From positions 142,633 to 206,632 of the forward strand of contig NZ_LIPT01000007.1 in the NCBI RefSeq assembly GCF_001418225.1: a DNA stretch of 64,000 bases, in the 5' to 3' direction. Shown here one piece after another: positions 8,617-17,950 of the stretch. The stretch's first letter is position 1; every line of letters begins with the position of its first letter. Under the pieces are notes generated by a model. It was given only the letters and a program-made list of their open reading frames with translations. It had not been told where the DNA came from and made no database searches. The position numbers and the translations under genes are program-made. Origin of the DNA: Pannonibacter indicus. GTDB lineage: Bacteria; Pseudomonadota; Alphaproteobacteria; Rhizobiales; Stappiaceae.

Positions 8617-9360
8617 TTACGCCCAGTCCACCTGTGACGTCAGCATGTAGCCTGAGCCGTAGATGGTGCGGATGAGGGGTGTGGCGGATTCGGTCGCCAG
8701 TTTCTTGCGGATGCGGGAGATGCGCACGTCGATGGACCGGTCGAGGCTGTCGTCGCGGCCGCCGTGCTCCAGCAGGTAATCGCGTGAGAGCACGCGCTTG
8801 GGGGCCCGCAACAGGGCTTCCAGCAGGGTGGCTTCACCCGTGGAGAGGAACGTCTCCTCGCCCGAGGGCGAGACGAGCCGCAGGGCGCCGGGATGAAAGG
8901 TCCAGCCGGCAAAGCGGGCGGCATTGCCCTTGCCGGGGGGCGCGGCCTGACGCTCGGACGAGCGGCGCAGCACGGAACGCAGCCGCGCCACGATCTCGCG
9001 CGGGTCGAAAGGCTTCACCACATAATCGTCTGCACCCATTTCCAGCCCCATCACCCGGTCGGAGGAATGGCTGCGGGCGGAAAGCACGATGACGGGCAGG
9101 GAGGTACGCTTGCGGATTTCGTTGATGAGGCTCATGCCGTCCATGTCCGGCAGGCCCAGATCGATGAGGCAGGCGTCGGGCAGCTGCTGGTCCATCATGG
9201 CGAGCATCTTGCCCGCCTGCTGAAAGCAGACCGAGCGGAAGCCATAGACCTCCAGTGTGCTGGCCAGAATGGCGCAGATCTCCGCTTCATCGTCGCAGAT
9301 GTAAACAAGTCCGGACATGGCTGTTGCACTGCTTCCGGTGCCGGGCGTCTCAGGCGTCAT
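8617..9360 (-). CDS. OmpR/PhoB-family response regulator
   Basis: DNA-binding response regulator, 247 residues from ATG 9360. An internal ATG at 9318 (MSGLVYICDDE) is an alternative start that better matches family length. The receiver has the acidic pair in CDDE, phospho-acceptor Asp67 in CLIDLGLPDMDG and the conserved Lys in DDYVVKPFDP. The C-terminal winged helix has RVLSRDYLLEHG, then SIDVRISRIRKKL and IRTIYGSGYML. Its first codons overlap the 3' end of the hybrid kinase gene at 9350, so the pair is translationally coupled and almost certainly functionally linked. It may control the neighbouring TRAP genes; that is inference from position. Confidence 0.92.
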   Translation of the reverse strand: MTPETPGTGSSATAMSGLVYICDDEAEICAILASTLEVYGFRSVCFQQAGKMLAMMDQQLPDACLIDLGLPDMDGMSLINEIRKRTSLPVIVLSARSHSSDRVMGLEMGADDYVVKPFDPREIVARLRSVLRRSSERQAAPPGKGNAARFAGWTFHPGALRLVSPSGEETFLSTGEATLLEALLRAPKRVLSRDYLLEHGGRDDSLDRSIDVRISRIRKKLATESATPLIRTIYGSGYMLTSQVDWA

Positions 9361-11338
9361 GAGCGGTGATCTTCCTCAAGGTTCCAGACAGCGCCGCCAT
9401 ATCAAAGGGCTTGGTCAGAAGCGGAAAAGCTGCGGCATCGGCCTTCTGGCCTGCCCCTTCCGCTGGCGCACCATAGTCGGCATAGCCGCTCATCAGCGCA
9501 ATGCCGATGTCCGGGCGCTCCTGCCGGATCTGGTGCACGAGGGCCAGCCCGTTCATCTGGCCGGGCATCACCACATCGGACAGCACGCCCCGGATTTCCG
9601 CCACATCCCGTGCCAGTTCAAGGGCATCTGCCGGGCTTTCTGCCGTCAGTACCGTATAGCCAAGGTCACGGATCTGAAGGGCGACCGCTTCGGCGACGGC
9701 CGTTTCATCCTCCACGAGCAGGATCAGCTCGCCATTGCCCATGGCAAGGGCCGTCTGCACGCCCTCAGCTGCCGTTCCGGAAGGGCCGGTGCCGGCACTG
9801 AGGGGCAGCAGCAGCGACACGGTGGTGCCTGCACCGGGGGCGGTGGAAATATCCGCATGCCCGCCCGCCTGCCGGACAAGGCCATAGACCATCGACAGGC
9901 CCAGGCCGGAGCCGGTGCCGAAGGGCTTTGTCGTGAAGAAAGGCTCGAAGGCCCGCTGCCGGGTCGCTTCATCCATGCCCTGGCCGGTGTCGCGCACGCT
10001 GATGCGGGCATAGGGGCCTGCCGCCAGACCCGCGCCTGGCAGATCGCGCTCCGCCAGCTGCACCTGCGACAGGCTGACGGTGATGCTGCCGCCTTCACGC
10101 ATGGCATCGCGGGCATTGAAGACGAGGTTGACGATGGCCGTCTCCAGCTGCGCCGGGTCCACACGTGCCACCAGCCGTTCATCGGAAAGATCAAAGGACA
10201 GGTTGATGGCGCCGGGGAGGGAGCCGTGCAGCAGCGTCGCGGTATTGGCCAGAAGCGGGGCCAGTTCCACGGTCTGCAGGTCTGAGGACTGGCCCCGGCT
10301 GAAGGCCAGCATGCGCTGGGTCAGGTCCGCCCCGCGCTGTGCCGCCTGCAGCATGGGGGCCAGGTGGGCCTCCACGTCGGCGGGCGTTACCTCACTGCCC
10401 TTGCGCTTCAGGCTGAGGAGATTGCCCATCAGGATGGCAAGCAGATTGTTGAAGTCATGCGCCAGCCCGCCGGTCAGCTTGCCGACCGCATCCATGCGCT
10501 GCGACTGGGCGAGCGCCGCCTCGTTGCGCTTCTGCTCCGTTGCATCCAGCGACAGCACGAAAACGCCGAGTGTGCGCCGGTCTACCGTCATGTCCGGAAT
10601 CAGGGTGGAGCGCATGTAGGCCAGATCGCCATTCGGCTTGCGGCGGCTGTATTCATAGGACACCGCATGGCCGCTGAATGCATGCTCGATCTGCGGCTGC
10701 AATTCGGTGAAGAGTTCCGCCCCCAGCACCTCGCGGGCGGGCCTCCCCGCAATGGAGGCGATGGAATGGCCAAACCATTCCGCATAACGCCGGTTGGCGA
10801 AGCGGAAGACGGGACCGGCGCCGGAGCCCGTGTCCGGGGCCATGTAGGCGACAAGGGCGGGAATGTTGTCGGTAACGAAGCGAAGCCAGTCCTCGCTCTG
10901 GCGCAGGGCGCGGGTGCGCTCGGCCACGGTCCGCTCCAGCTTCTCCTGCCGCTGCCGCTCCTCGGTGATATCGGTGTAGATGGTGACGAACCCGCCCTGC
11001 GGCAGAGGCGTGCCACGCACGGCAATGACCTGGCCGTTGGGGCGGATGCGCTCGAAATAATGCGGCACGAACTGGCGCGCCCGCTCCAGCCGCCGCTGGA
11101 TCTTGCCCTCCACATCGCCGGGCCCGTATTCCCCGCGCTCCGTGTTGACCCGCAGGAACTCGGCCAGATGCGCGCCGCGCCGGGCCAGTTCCTGCGGAAA
11201 GTCCAGCATCTCCCACAGGCCCCTGTTCCAGGCCACCAGTTGCAGGTTTGAGTCGAAGACAGAGAAGCCCTGATTCACATGATCAAGGGCAGCCTGCAGC
11301 ATGTCGATATATTCGGTGGTGCCGGAGCTGATCGTCAT
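9350..11338 (-). CDS. Soluble PAS-domain hybrid histidine kinase with C-terminal receiver
   Basis: Cytoplasmic hybrid kinase of 662 residues with no membrane segments. In order: a PAS-type domain (about 10-130, with GFSVFDSNLQLVAWN); a short coiled linker (EERQRQEKLERTVAERT); a second PAS domain (about 150-270); HisKA with His294 in GGLAHDFNNLLA; HATPase with NLVFNARDAM, DTGQGMDE and GTGSGLGLSMV; and a receiver with Asp588 in LSDVVMPGQMNG and Lys in LLTKPFD. The partner regulator is encoded immediately downstream. The signal is presumably cytoplasmic (redox, ligand or metabolite). Confidence 0.92.
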   Translation of the reverse strand: MTISSGTTEYIDMLQAALDHVNQGFSVFDSNLQLVAWNRGLWEMLDFPQELARRGAHLAEFLRVNTERGEYGPGDVEGKIQRRLERARQFVPHYFERIRPNGQVIAVRGTPLPQGGFVTIYTDITEERQRQEKLERTVAERTRALRQSEDWLRFVTDNIPALVAYMAPDTGSGAGPVFRFANRRYAEWFGHSIASIAGRPAREVLGAELFTELQPQIEHAFSGHAVSYEYSRRKPNGDLAYMRSTLIPDMTVDRRTLGVFVLSLDATEQKRNEAALAQSQRMDAVGKLTGGLAHDFNNLLAILMGNLLSLKRKGSEVTPADVEAHLAPMLQAAQRGADLTQRMLAFSRGQSSDLQTVELAPLLANTATLLHGSLPGAINLSFDLSDERLVARVDPAQLETAIVNLVFNARDAMREGGSITVSLSQVQLAERDLPGAGLAAGPYARISVRDTGQGMDEATRQRAFEPFFTTKPFGTGSGLGLSMVYGLVRQAGGHADISTAPGAGTTVSLLLPLSAGTGPSGTAAEGVQTALAMGNGELILLVEDETAVAEAVALQIRDLGYTVLTAESPADALELARDVAEIRGVLSDVVMPGQMNGLALVHQIRQERPDIGIALMSGYADYGAPAEGAGQKADAAAFPLLTKPFDMAALSGTLRKITAHDA

Positions 11339-11591
11339 GGCGTGAGTTTAGGCAGAAGGCCGGAGGGAACACCAGTCAGCCATCGGATGAATGGAGGATG
11401 ACCCTGAAACAATTCGTCACAGTCTGAACATACTGGCGCAATGCACCGCGTCTACCGTCAAATGCAACCCATGGTGAGACATCCGCAGGCTCCGCCAAAG
11501 AAAGAGCTTGCGGCCCTTCGGGAGGAAGGCGTCTCATGAGGGCCAAAACGCGACTCCGGTAAACGGGGCGCCTGGGAGGGTGGACGACGCG

Positions 11592-13577
11592 ATGGCAGGA
11601 TTGACCAGCGCTGCGAGGGAGGGTGCTGACACCTTTCCGAAGATTCTCTTGTGCAATGCAAAAGAACTTGGTTCTCGCACTGCAGTGCGGGAAAAGGACC
11701 TTGGTATCTGGCAAAGCTGGACATGGTCAGAAGTTCTTGACGAGACGCGCAGCTTTTCCATCGGCCTTGGCAGACTTGGTTTGAAGGCCGGTGACAAGAT
11801 CGCAATTGTAGGCGCCAACAGGCCCCGGCTTTACTGGTCGATGGTGGCGGCTCAGGCGCTTGGCGCCGTGCCTGTCCCGGTCTACGCAGACTCCGTAGCG
11901 GAAGAAATGGCCTATGTTCTGGGTCACGCAGAGGTTCGCTTTGCGGTTGTAGAGGATCAGGAGCAGGTCGACAAGCTTCTCTCCATGGCGGAGACCGTGC
12001 CGAGCCTGAGTGCCGTGATCTATGATGATCCGCGCGGCCTGCGGGACTATGACCACGGCCGCCTGTTCAGCTTCACCGGCGTGCAGGATCTTGGCCGCCA
12101 GCATGTTGCAGCAGATCCGAAGGCGCTCAGCGCCTGGGAAGAGGGGCTGGCGCAGGGCAAGGGCAGCGACATTGCCGTGATGCTCTACACCTCCGGCACC
12201 ACCGGCCGCCCCAAAGGCGTGATGCTGTCCTTCGACAATCTGGTCATTTCGGCGCGCAACGCCAATGCCTTCGACAAGCTGGACGAGAGCGAGGACATCC
12301 TCGCCTATCTGCCGATGGCCTGGATCGGCGACCACGTGTTCTCGCTGGCGCAGGCCTATACGGCCGGTTACTGCGTCAACTGCCCGGAAAGCCTCGATAC
12401 GGTGGATCTGGACCGGCTGGAGATCGCGCCGACCTATTTCTTCGCTCCCCCGCGCGTTTTTGAAAGCATGCTCACCCGCATCATGGTGCGCATGGAAGAT
12501 GCAGGCCGGGTGAAGAAGGCCATGTTCGACTATTTCATGGGCGTCGCCCGCCGGTCCGGCGAGAAGATCCTCAACGGTCAGCCAGTGCCGCTGACGGACA
12601 GGCTGCTTTACGGCCTTGGCGAGTTTCTTGTTTATGGCCCGCTGAAGAACCGCATGGGGCTTACCCGGCTGAAGGTCGGCTATACCGCCGGTGAAGCCAT
12701 CGGGCCGGAGATCTTCAGTTTCTACCGCTCGCTAGGCCTCAATCTGAAGCAGCTCTACGGCCAGACGGAAGCCAGCGTCTACATCACCCTGCAGCCGGAT
12801 GGCGAGATCTTTGCCGATACGGTCGGCAAGCCCGCCCCGCAGGTGGAGCTGAAGATCGCCGAAAACGGTGAGGTGCTCTACCGCTCGCCGGGCACCTTTG
12901 TCGCCTATTACAAGAACGACGAGGCCACCCGCACCACCAAGACGGAAGATGGCTGGGTCTTTACCGGTGACGCCGGCTTCATTGCCCCCAACGGCCACCT
13001 GAAGATCATCGACCGCGCCAAGGATGTGGGCAAGCTCAACAGTGGCGCGCTGTTTGCGCCCAAATACATCGAGAACAAGCTGAAGTTCTTCCCCAACATC
13101 AAGGAGGCGGTTGCCTTCGGCAATGAGCGGGATTTCGTCGGCGTATTCCTCAACATCGACCTGACGGCGGTGGGCAGCTGGGCCGAGCGCAACAACGTCA
13201 ACTATGCCAGCTATCAGGAGCTTGCCGCCCATCCGGAGGTCTACCGGATGATCCAGCAGCATGTGGATCAGGTGAACCGGGATCTGGCGGCAGAGCCGAT
13301 GATGGCCGGCGCGCAGATCCACCGCTTCCTCATCCTGCACAAGGAGCTGGATGCGGACGATGGCGAGCTGACGCGCACGCAGAAGGTTCGCCGGTCCTTC
13401 ATCGCCGAGCGCTACGCGCCGCTGATCGAAGGGCTCTACGACGGGTCCACTTCGCGCCATGTGCGCACCGAAGTGACCTTCGAGGATGGCCGCACGGGCG
13501 TCATCGAGGCAACTGTCGAAATCAGGGACATGACGCCGCACGCCCCAGTGCAGGCCATGCGGGAGGCTGCAGAATGA
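11592..13577 (+). CDS. AMP-dependent acyl-CoA synthetase/ligase (FadD-like)
   Basis: Adenylate-forming enzyme of 661 residues that would activate a carboxylic acid to its CoA thioester. ATG at 11592 is preferred (GGGAGGG about 11 nt upstream); frame continues upstream without family similarity. The P-loop LYTSGTTGRPKGVMLS (about 198-213), the motif YGQTEASVY and DGWVFTGDAGFIAPNG match long-chain acyl-CoA ligases, and the lid is RAKDVGKLNSGALFAPKYIE rather than the usual K-rich form. Its stop overlaps the next ATG, so it heads the Liv ABC operon. A long or aromatic acyl substrate imported by that transporter is a reasonable hypothesis, not shown. Confidence 0.9.
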   Translation: MAGLTSAAREGADTFPKILLCNAKELGSRTAVREKDLGIWQSWTWSEVLDETRSFSIGLGRLGLKAGDKIAIVGANRPRLYWSMVAAQALGAVPVPVYADSVAEEMAYVLGHAEVRFAVVEDQEQVDKLLSMAETVPSLSAVIYDDPRGLRDYDHGRLFSFTGVQDLGRQHVAADPKALSAWEEGLAQGKGSDIAVMLYTSGTTGRPKGVMLSFDNLVISARNANAFDKLDESEDILAYLPMAWIGDHVFSLAQAYTAGYCVNCPESLDTVDLDRLEIAPTYFFAPPRVFESMLTRIMVRMEDAGRVKKAMFDYFMGVARRSGEKILNGQPVPLTDRLLYGLGEFLVYGPLKNRMGLTRLKVGYTAGEAIGPEIFSFYRSLGLNLKQLYGQTEASVYITLQPDGEIFADTVGKPAPQVELKIAENGEVLYRSPGTFVAYYKNDEATRTTKTEDGWVFTGDAGFIAPNGHLKIIDRAKDVGKLNSGALFAPKYIENKLKFFPNIKEAVAFGNERDFVGVFLNIDLTAVGSWAERNNVNYASYQELAAHPEVYRMIQQHVDQVNRDLAAEPMMAGAQIHRFLILHKELDADDGELTRTQKVRRSFIAERYAPLIEGLYDGSTSRHVRTEVTFEDGRTGVIEATVEIRDMTPHAPVQAMREAAE

Positions 13578-14404
13578 ACGCGATGACAGCAACCAGCATG
13601 CCCGCTGCCAAGCCGGCGTCCAGAATAGAACCTGCTCCGGAAGCGCTTTTGAAGATTGAGAACGTTTCGCTCTCCTTCGGCGGTGTGAAGGCGATCACCA
13701 ATATCTCCTTCGACATCCGCAAGGGCGAGATCCGCGCCATCATCGGCCCCAACGGGGCAGGCAAGACGTCGATGCTCAATGTCATCAACGGCTTCTACCA
13801 TCCGCAGCAGGGTACCATCACCTGGAAAGGGCAGACCCGCAGCAAGATGCGGCCCTATGATGCGGCGGCGCAGGGCATCGCCCGCACTTTCCAGAATGTG
13901 GCGCTGTTCAAGGGCATGAGCACGCTGGACAACATCATGTCCGGCCGCTCGCTGAAGATGCACCGCAACTTCTTCTGGCAGCTCCTGCATTACGGTCCGG
14001 CGCGGGATGAGGAAATCGAGCACCGCCGCAAGGTCGAGGACATCATCGACTTTCTGGAGATCCAGGCCATCCGCAAGACGCCGGTGGGCAAACTGCCCTA
14101 TGGCCTGCAGAAGCGGGTGGAACTGGGCCGGGCGCTGGCCATGGAGCCGGAGCTTCTGCTGCTCGACGAGCCGATGGCCGGCATGAACCTTGAGGAGAAG
14201 GAGGACATGAGCCGCTTCATCCTCGATGTGAACCAGCAGTTCGGCACCACCATCGCCCTCATCGAGCATGACATGGGCGTGGTCATGGACCTGTCCGACC
14301 GGGTGGTCGTGCTCGACTACGGCAAGAAGATCGCCGATGGCCCCCCTGCCGAGGTGCAGGCCAGTCAGGAAGTCATCGACGCCTATCTCGGCGTGGCGCA
14401 TTAA
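13574..14404 (+). CDS. livG: Branched-chain-type ABC transporter ATPase (LivG-like)
   Basis: Nucleotide-binding subunit of a HAAT-family importer, 276 residues, with its ATG overlapping the ligase stop (ATGA). Walker A is GPNGAGKTS (residues 58-66), the signature is LPYGLQKRVELGRAL in place of LSGGQ, Walker B is LLLLDEPMAGMN, and the switch His lies in LIEHDMGVVMDL. The LivG-type insert with GIARTFQNVALFKGMS is present. An extra N-terminal segment of about 25 residues precedes the ATPase core. It works with LivF at 17951 and the permeases between them. Confidence 0.92.
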   Translation: MNAMTATSMPAAKPASRIEPAPEALLKIENVSLSFGGVKAITNISFDIRKGEIRAIIGPNGAGKTSMLNVINGFYHPQQGTITWKGQTRSKMRPYDAAAQGIARTFQNVALFKGMSTLDNIMSGRSLKMHRNFFWQLLHYGPARDEEIEHRRKVEDIIDFLEIQAIRKTPVGKLPYGLQKRVELGRALAMEPELLLLDEPMAGMNLEEKEDMSRFILDVNQQFGTTIALIEHDMGVVMDLSDRVVVLDYGKKIADGPPAEVQASQEVIDAYLGVAH

Positions 14405-14416
14405 GGGGGGACGGCG

Positions 14417-15370
14417 ATGCTCTATGATATTTTCATCCTGCCGTTTGCGCAGATGGCCGATCAGCCGGATTTCCTGCTGCAGGTGCTGTGGGAAGGCTTC
14501 GTGGCAGGCATTCTCTATGCCCTGATCGCCCTTGGCTTCGTGCTGATCTTCAAGGCCTCCGGCGTTTTCAACTTTGCGCAGGGCATCATGGTGGTCTTCG
14601 CGGGTCTGACACTTGTCGGGCTCTATGAGCACGGCGTTCCCGCGTTTCTGGCGCTGCTTTTGACCATCGGTGTGATGGGCATTCTGGCCTACACCATCGA
14701 GCGGGTGGTGATGCGGCCGCTGGTGAACCAGCCGGAAATCATCCTGCTGATGGCGACCATCGGCATGACCTATTTCCTCATCGGCTTTGGCGAGTTCATC
14801 TTCGGCGGCGAGCCGAAGCGGATGATCACCGAAGAGCTGTGGCTGCCGACGGGCTCCACCGCCATCGAGTTCGGCGAGCGCGGTCTCGTCATCCTGCAGC
14901 ATATCGACATTGCGGCGGCAGTGATCGCCATGCTGATGGTGGCAAGCCTTGGCATCTTCTTCAACAAGACCCGTATCGGCCGGGCGCTGCGTGCGGTGGC
15001 CGATGACCATCAGGCGGCGCTCTCGGTCGGCATCTCGCTGAACCAGATCTGGGCCATCGTGTGGTTTGCCGCCGGTATCGTGGCGCTGGTGACGGGCATC
15101 ATGTGGGGCGCGCGTTCGGACGTGTCCTTTGCGCTGGAGATCGTCGCCTTCAAGGCCTTGCCGGTGCTGATCCTTGGCGGTTTCACCTCCATCCCCGGCG
15201 CCATCATCGGCGGACTGATCATCGGCTTCGGCGAGAAGCTCGGCGAGATCTACTGGGGTCCGCTGGTGGGCGGGGGCATCGAGTCCTGGCTCGCCTACAT
15301 CATCGCCCTGGTCTTCCTTCTGTTCCGTCCGCAAGGTCTCTTCGGCGAACGCATCATCGAGCGCGTGTGA
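14417..15370 (+). CDS. livH: Branched-chain-type ABC transporter permease (LivH-like)
   Basis: Inner-membrane permease of 317 residues. ATG at 14417 follows GGGGGGAC by a few nt, 12 nt after the ATPase gene. Family motifs are GFVAGILYALIALGFVLIFKA near the start, FNFAQGIMVVFAG, RIGRALRAVADDHQAALSVG (coupling loop to the ATPase) and a C-terminal GGFTSIPGAIIGGLIIGFGE. Hydrophobic helices alternate throughout. It pairs with LivM, which starts 6 nt downstream of its stop. Confidence 0.92.
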   Translation: MLYDIFILPFAQMADQPDFLLQVLWEGFVAGILYALIALGFVLIFKASGVFNFAQGIMVVFAGLTLVGLYEHGVPAFLALLLTIGVMGILAYTIERVVMRPLVNQPEIILLMATIGMTYFLIGFGEFIFGGEPKRMITEELWLPTGSTAIEFGERGLVILQHIDIAAAVIAMLMVASLGIFFNKTRIGRALRAVADDHQAALSVGISLNQIWAIVWFAAGIVALVTGIMWGARSDVSFALEIVAFKALPVLILGGFTSIPGAIIGGLIIGFGEKLGEIYWGPLVGGGIESWLAYIIALVFLLFRPQGLFGERIIERV

Positions 15371-15376
15371 GGTCCC

Positions 15377-16453
15377 ATGTTTTACCGTGAGGCAGGCCAG
15401 TTCAAGACGAGCTACGAGGCGGATCAGGCGCTTTTCCCGATCCGGCAGGACCGGATCGGCATTGCGATCCTCATCTTCGCAGCCTTTGTCGCAATTCCTT
15501 ATCTGGCTAACGACTTCTTCCTCAGCTCGATCATGATCCCGTTCCTGGTGTTCTCGCTGGCGGCGATCGGGCTTAATGTGCTGACGGGCTTTGCCGGTCA
15601 GCTCTCCCTTGGCTCCGGCGCCTTCATGGGCGTCGGCGCCTATGCAGCCTACAAGCTCACCTCCATCTTCCCGGATGTGAACGTGATCCTGCTGGTGCTG
15701 GTGTCGGGCGTGTTCTCGGCCGGCATCGGCGCGATCTTCGGTCTGCCGAGCCTGCGCATCAAGGGGCTCTATCTGGCGGTGACGACGCTGGCGGCGCAGT
15801 TCTTTCTGGAGTGGTGCTTCATCCGCATCGGCTGGCTCTACAATTACAACGCCTCCGGCGCCATCGAGATCCCGCACCGCACGATGTTCGGCATCACCAT
15901 CGCCGGGGCCGAGGCCACACCGCTGACGCGCTACTTCATCGTGCTGTGCATCACGCTTGCCATTGCGGTGCTGGTGTCGAACCTCATCCGTGGCCGCATC
16001 GGCCGGTCCTGGATGATGATCCGCGACATGGACATTGCGGCGGAACTGATCGGCATCCGTCCGCTCCGGGCCAAGCTGCTGGCCTTCGCAGTGTCGTCCT
16101 ACATCTGCGGCGTGGCGGGTGCGATGATGGTGTTCTTCTGGCTGAATGCGGCCGAACCCTCGTCCTATTCCATCGCCCTGTCGTTCCAGATCCTGTTCAT
16201 GGTCATTCTGGGCGGGCTGGGCAGCATCGGCGGCTCGTTCCTGGGCGCTGCCTTCATCTGGATCCTGCCGGTCGTGCTGCGTGCCATTCCGGCGATGACG
16301 GGTATCGAGGTGGGGGCCGAGACGATCCAGCATCTGTCTCACATGATCGTGGGCGCGCTGATCATCTTCTTCCTGATCGTGGAACCGCATGGTCTCGCCC
16401 GGCTGTGGCAGATCGGCAAGCAGAAGCTTCGGGTGTGGCCGTTCCCGTACTGA
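15377..16453 (+). CDS. livM: Branched-chain-type ABC transporter permease (LivM-like)
   Basis: Second permease subunit, 358 residues, ATG at 15377 with GAGG upstream. Characteristic segments are GLNVLTGFAGQLSLGSGAFM and, after it, GVGAYAAYKL, then FGLPSLRIKGLYLAVTTLAA, the coupling motif GRSWMMIRDMDIAAELIGI, and GGLGSIGGSFLGAAFIWILP. The N-terminal 35 residues are hydrophilic, ahead of the first helix. It completes the translocation pore with LivH. Confidence 0.92.
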   Translation: MFYREAGQFKTSYEADQALFPIRQDRIGIAILIFAAFVAIPYLANDFFLSSIMIPFLVFSLAAIGLNVLTGFAGQLSLGSGAFMGVGAYAAYKLTSIFPDVNVILLVLVSGVFSAGIGAIFGLPSLRIKGLYLAVTTLAAQFFLEWCFIRIGWLYNYNASGAIEIPHRTMFGITIAGAEATPLTRYFIVLCITLAIAVLVSNLIRGRIGRSWMMIRDMDIAAELIGIRPLRAKLLAFAVSSYICGVAGAMMVFFWLNAAEPSSYSIALSFQILFMVILGGLGSIGGSFLGAAFIWILPVVLRAIPAMTGIEVGAETIQHLSHMIVGALIIFFLIVEPHGLARLWQIGKQKLRVWPFPY

Positions 16454-16551
16454 CGGCCACCTGGAAAGAAACCCGGCTGGAGCCTTCGTCCGCCACAACA
16501 CACAAAGGCAAGCGGACCGGAAAGCCAGCCGTTCTTTGGGAGGAAAGCAAC

Positions 16552-17874
16552 ATGAACTTCAAGGCAATCGCATTGGGAACTGCACTTGCGCTGGGGGGCG
16601 CTGCGCCTTTCACCGTCCAGACCGCGGCAGCGGAAGGCAATTATATCCCGCTTCTGACCTACCGCACCGGTGCCTTTGCGGGCTCGGGCATCCACATCGC
16701 CAATGGCATGTATGACTATCTGCAGATGCTGAACGAACGCGATGGCGGCATCGGCGGCGTCAAGATCATTCTGGAGGAATGCGAGACCGGGTATGACCCG
16801 CAGAAGGGCATGGAGTGCTACGAGGCGACCAAGGGCAAGGGCGCCCTGATGTACAATCCCTACAACACCGGAACGACGCTGCAGATCATCCCGAAAGCGG
16901 GCGTCGACAAGATCCCGGTTCTGTCCATGGGCTATGGCCTGTCGGCTGCGGCCATCGGCAACACCTTCCCCTGGGTCTTCAACGTGCCGGACACCTACTG
17001 GGATGGCCTCTCCGTGGTCATCAAGTATATTGGCGAGCAGGAAGGCGGACTGGACAAGCTGAAGGGCAAGAAGATCGGCTACATCTTCCTCGATGCCGGT
17101 TTCGGCCGCGAGCCGCTGCCGCTGCTGGAGCAGCTGTCCAAGACCTACGGTTTCGAGGTCACCCAGTATCCGGTGCCCGCCAAGGAAATGCAGAACCAGT
17201 CCTCGCAGTGGCTGAACATCCGCCGCGACCGTCCGGATTACGTGATCATGTGGGGCTGGGGCGCGATGAACCCGACCGCCATCAAGGAAGCCGTCAAGAC
17301 CCGCTTCCCGATGGACAAGATGATCGGCGTGTGGTGGTCCGGCGGTGATGATGATGCGGCAGCTGGTGGCGCCGGTGCGAAGGGCTACAAGGCGCTGAAC
17401 ATCTCCGGCCTCGGCACGGATTATCCGGCACTGGCCGACATCAAGAAGCTGGTCGTGGATGCCCGCAAGTCGCAGACCACCGAAGCCAATTTCGGCACCG
17501 TTCTCTATAACCGCGGCGTCCTGAACGGCGTGCTGATTGCCGAAGCCATCCGCACCGCGCAGGAAAAGACCGGCAAGACGGTTCTGACCGGTGCAGATGC
17601 CCGTATCGGCCTTGAGGCGCTCAACCTCTCCGAAGAGCGTCTGAAGGAAATCGGCCTTGCCGGCTTCGCCCATCCGATGAAGGTCACCTGTGAGGATCAC
17701 ACCGGCTCGCATCCTGTCTACATTCAGGAGTGGGACGGCGCCAAGTGGGTGAAGGCTTCGGACTGGATCGAGCCGATGAAGGACGCCGTGCGTCCGCTGC
17801 TTGAGGCCGCCGCCAAGGAATACACCGAGAAGAACGCTCCCTGGCCGGCCCGGACGGAGCCCTGCCCGAACTGA
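16552..17874 (+). CDS. Periplasmic binding protein of the Liv-type ABC transporter
   Basis: Type I solute-binding protein (Leu/Ile/Val-binding family), 440 residues from ATG 16552 with GGGAGGA 7 nt upstream. Signal peptide MNFKAIALGTALALGGA through about residue 26 (TAAAEG). The mature part has YLQMLNERDGGIGGVKIILE, ECETGYDPQKGMECYE and TTLQIIPKAGVDKIPVLSMG, as in Peripla_BP_6 proteins encoded with acyl-CoA ligases. Longer than E. coli LivJ/LivK, so branched-chain amino acids should not be assumed as ligand. An aromatic or aliphatic carboxylate fits the two flanking ligases better. Confidence 0.9.
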   Translation: MNFKAIALGTALALGGAAPFTVQTAAAEGNYIPLLTYRTGAFAGSGIHIANGMYDYLQMLNERDGGIGGVKIILEECETGYDPQKGMECYEATKGKGALMYNPYNTGTTLQIIPKAGVDKIPVLSMGYGLSAAAIGNTFPWVFNVPDTYWDGLSVVIKYIGEQEGGLDKLKGKKIGYIFLDAGFGREPLPLLEQLSKTYGFEVTQYPVPAKEMQNQSSQWLNIRRDRPDYVIMWGWGAMNPTAIKEAVKTRFPMDKMIGVWWSGGDDDAAAGGAGAKGYKALNISGLGTDYPALADIKKLVVDARKSQTTEANFGTVLYNRGVLNGVLIAEAIRTAQEKTGKTVLTGADARIGLEALNLSEERLKEIGLAGFAHPMKVTCEDHTGSHPVYIQEWDGAKWVKASDWIEPMKDAVRPLLEAAAKEYTEKNAPWPARTEPCPN

Positions 17875-17894
17875 CAAGAGTTCAGGACCGCTTT

Positions 17895-17923
17895 CTGCCG
17901 CGGACGTGAACCGCCCGCGGCAG
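17895..17923 (+). other. Hairpin after ABC binding-protein gene
   Basis: CTGCCGCGG (17895-17903) and its complement CCGCGGCAG (17915-17923) form a perfect 9-bp stem between the binding-protein stop and the livF start. There is no U-run, so it is more likely a 3'-end stabiliser or processing signal than a terminator, as with the hairpin after the TRAP binding-protein gene. Confidence 0.55.
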
Positions 17924-17950
17924 GGACATGCCGGAAAGAGGATCAGACCC

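Noticed and set aside
13436..16501. Open frame of 1021 codons on the minus strand across the Liv permease genes
   Set aside because: His/Gln/Arg/Asp-rich translation with no domain; it is the mirror of livG, livH and livM, which have clear motifs on the plus strand.
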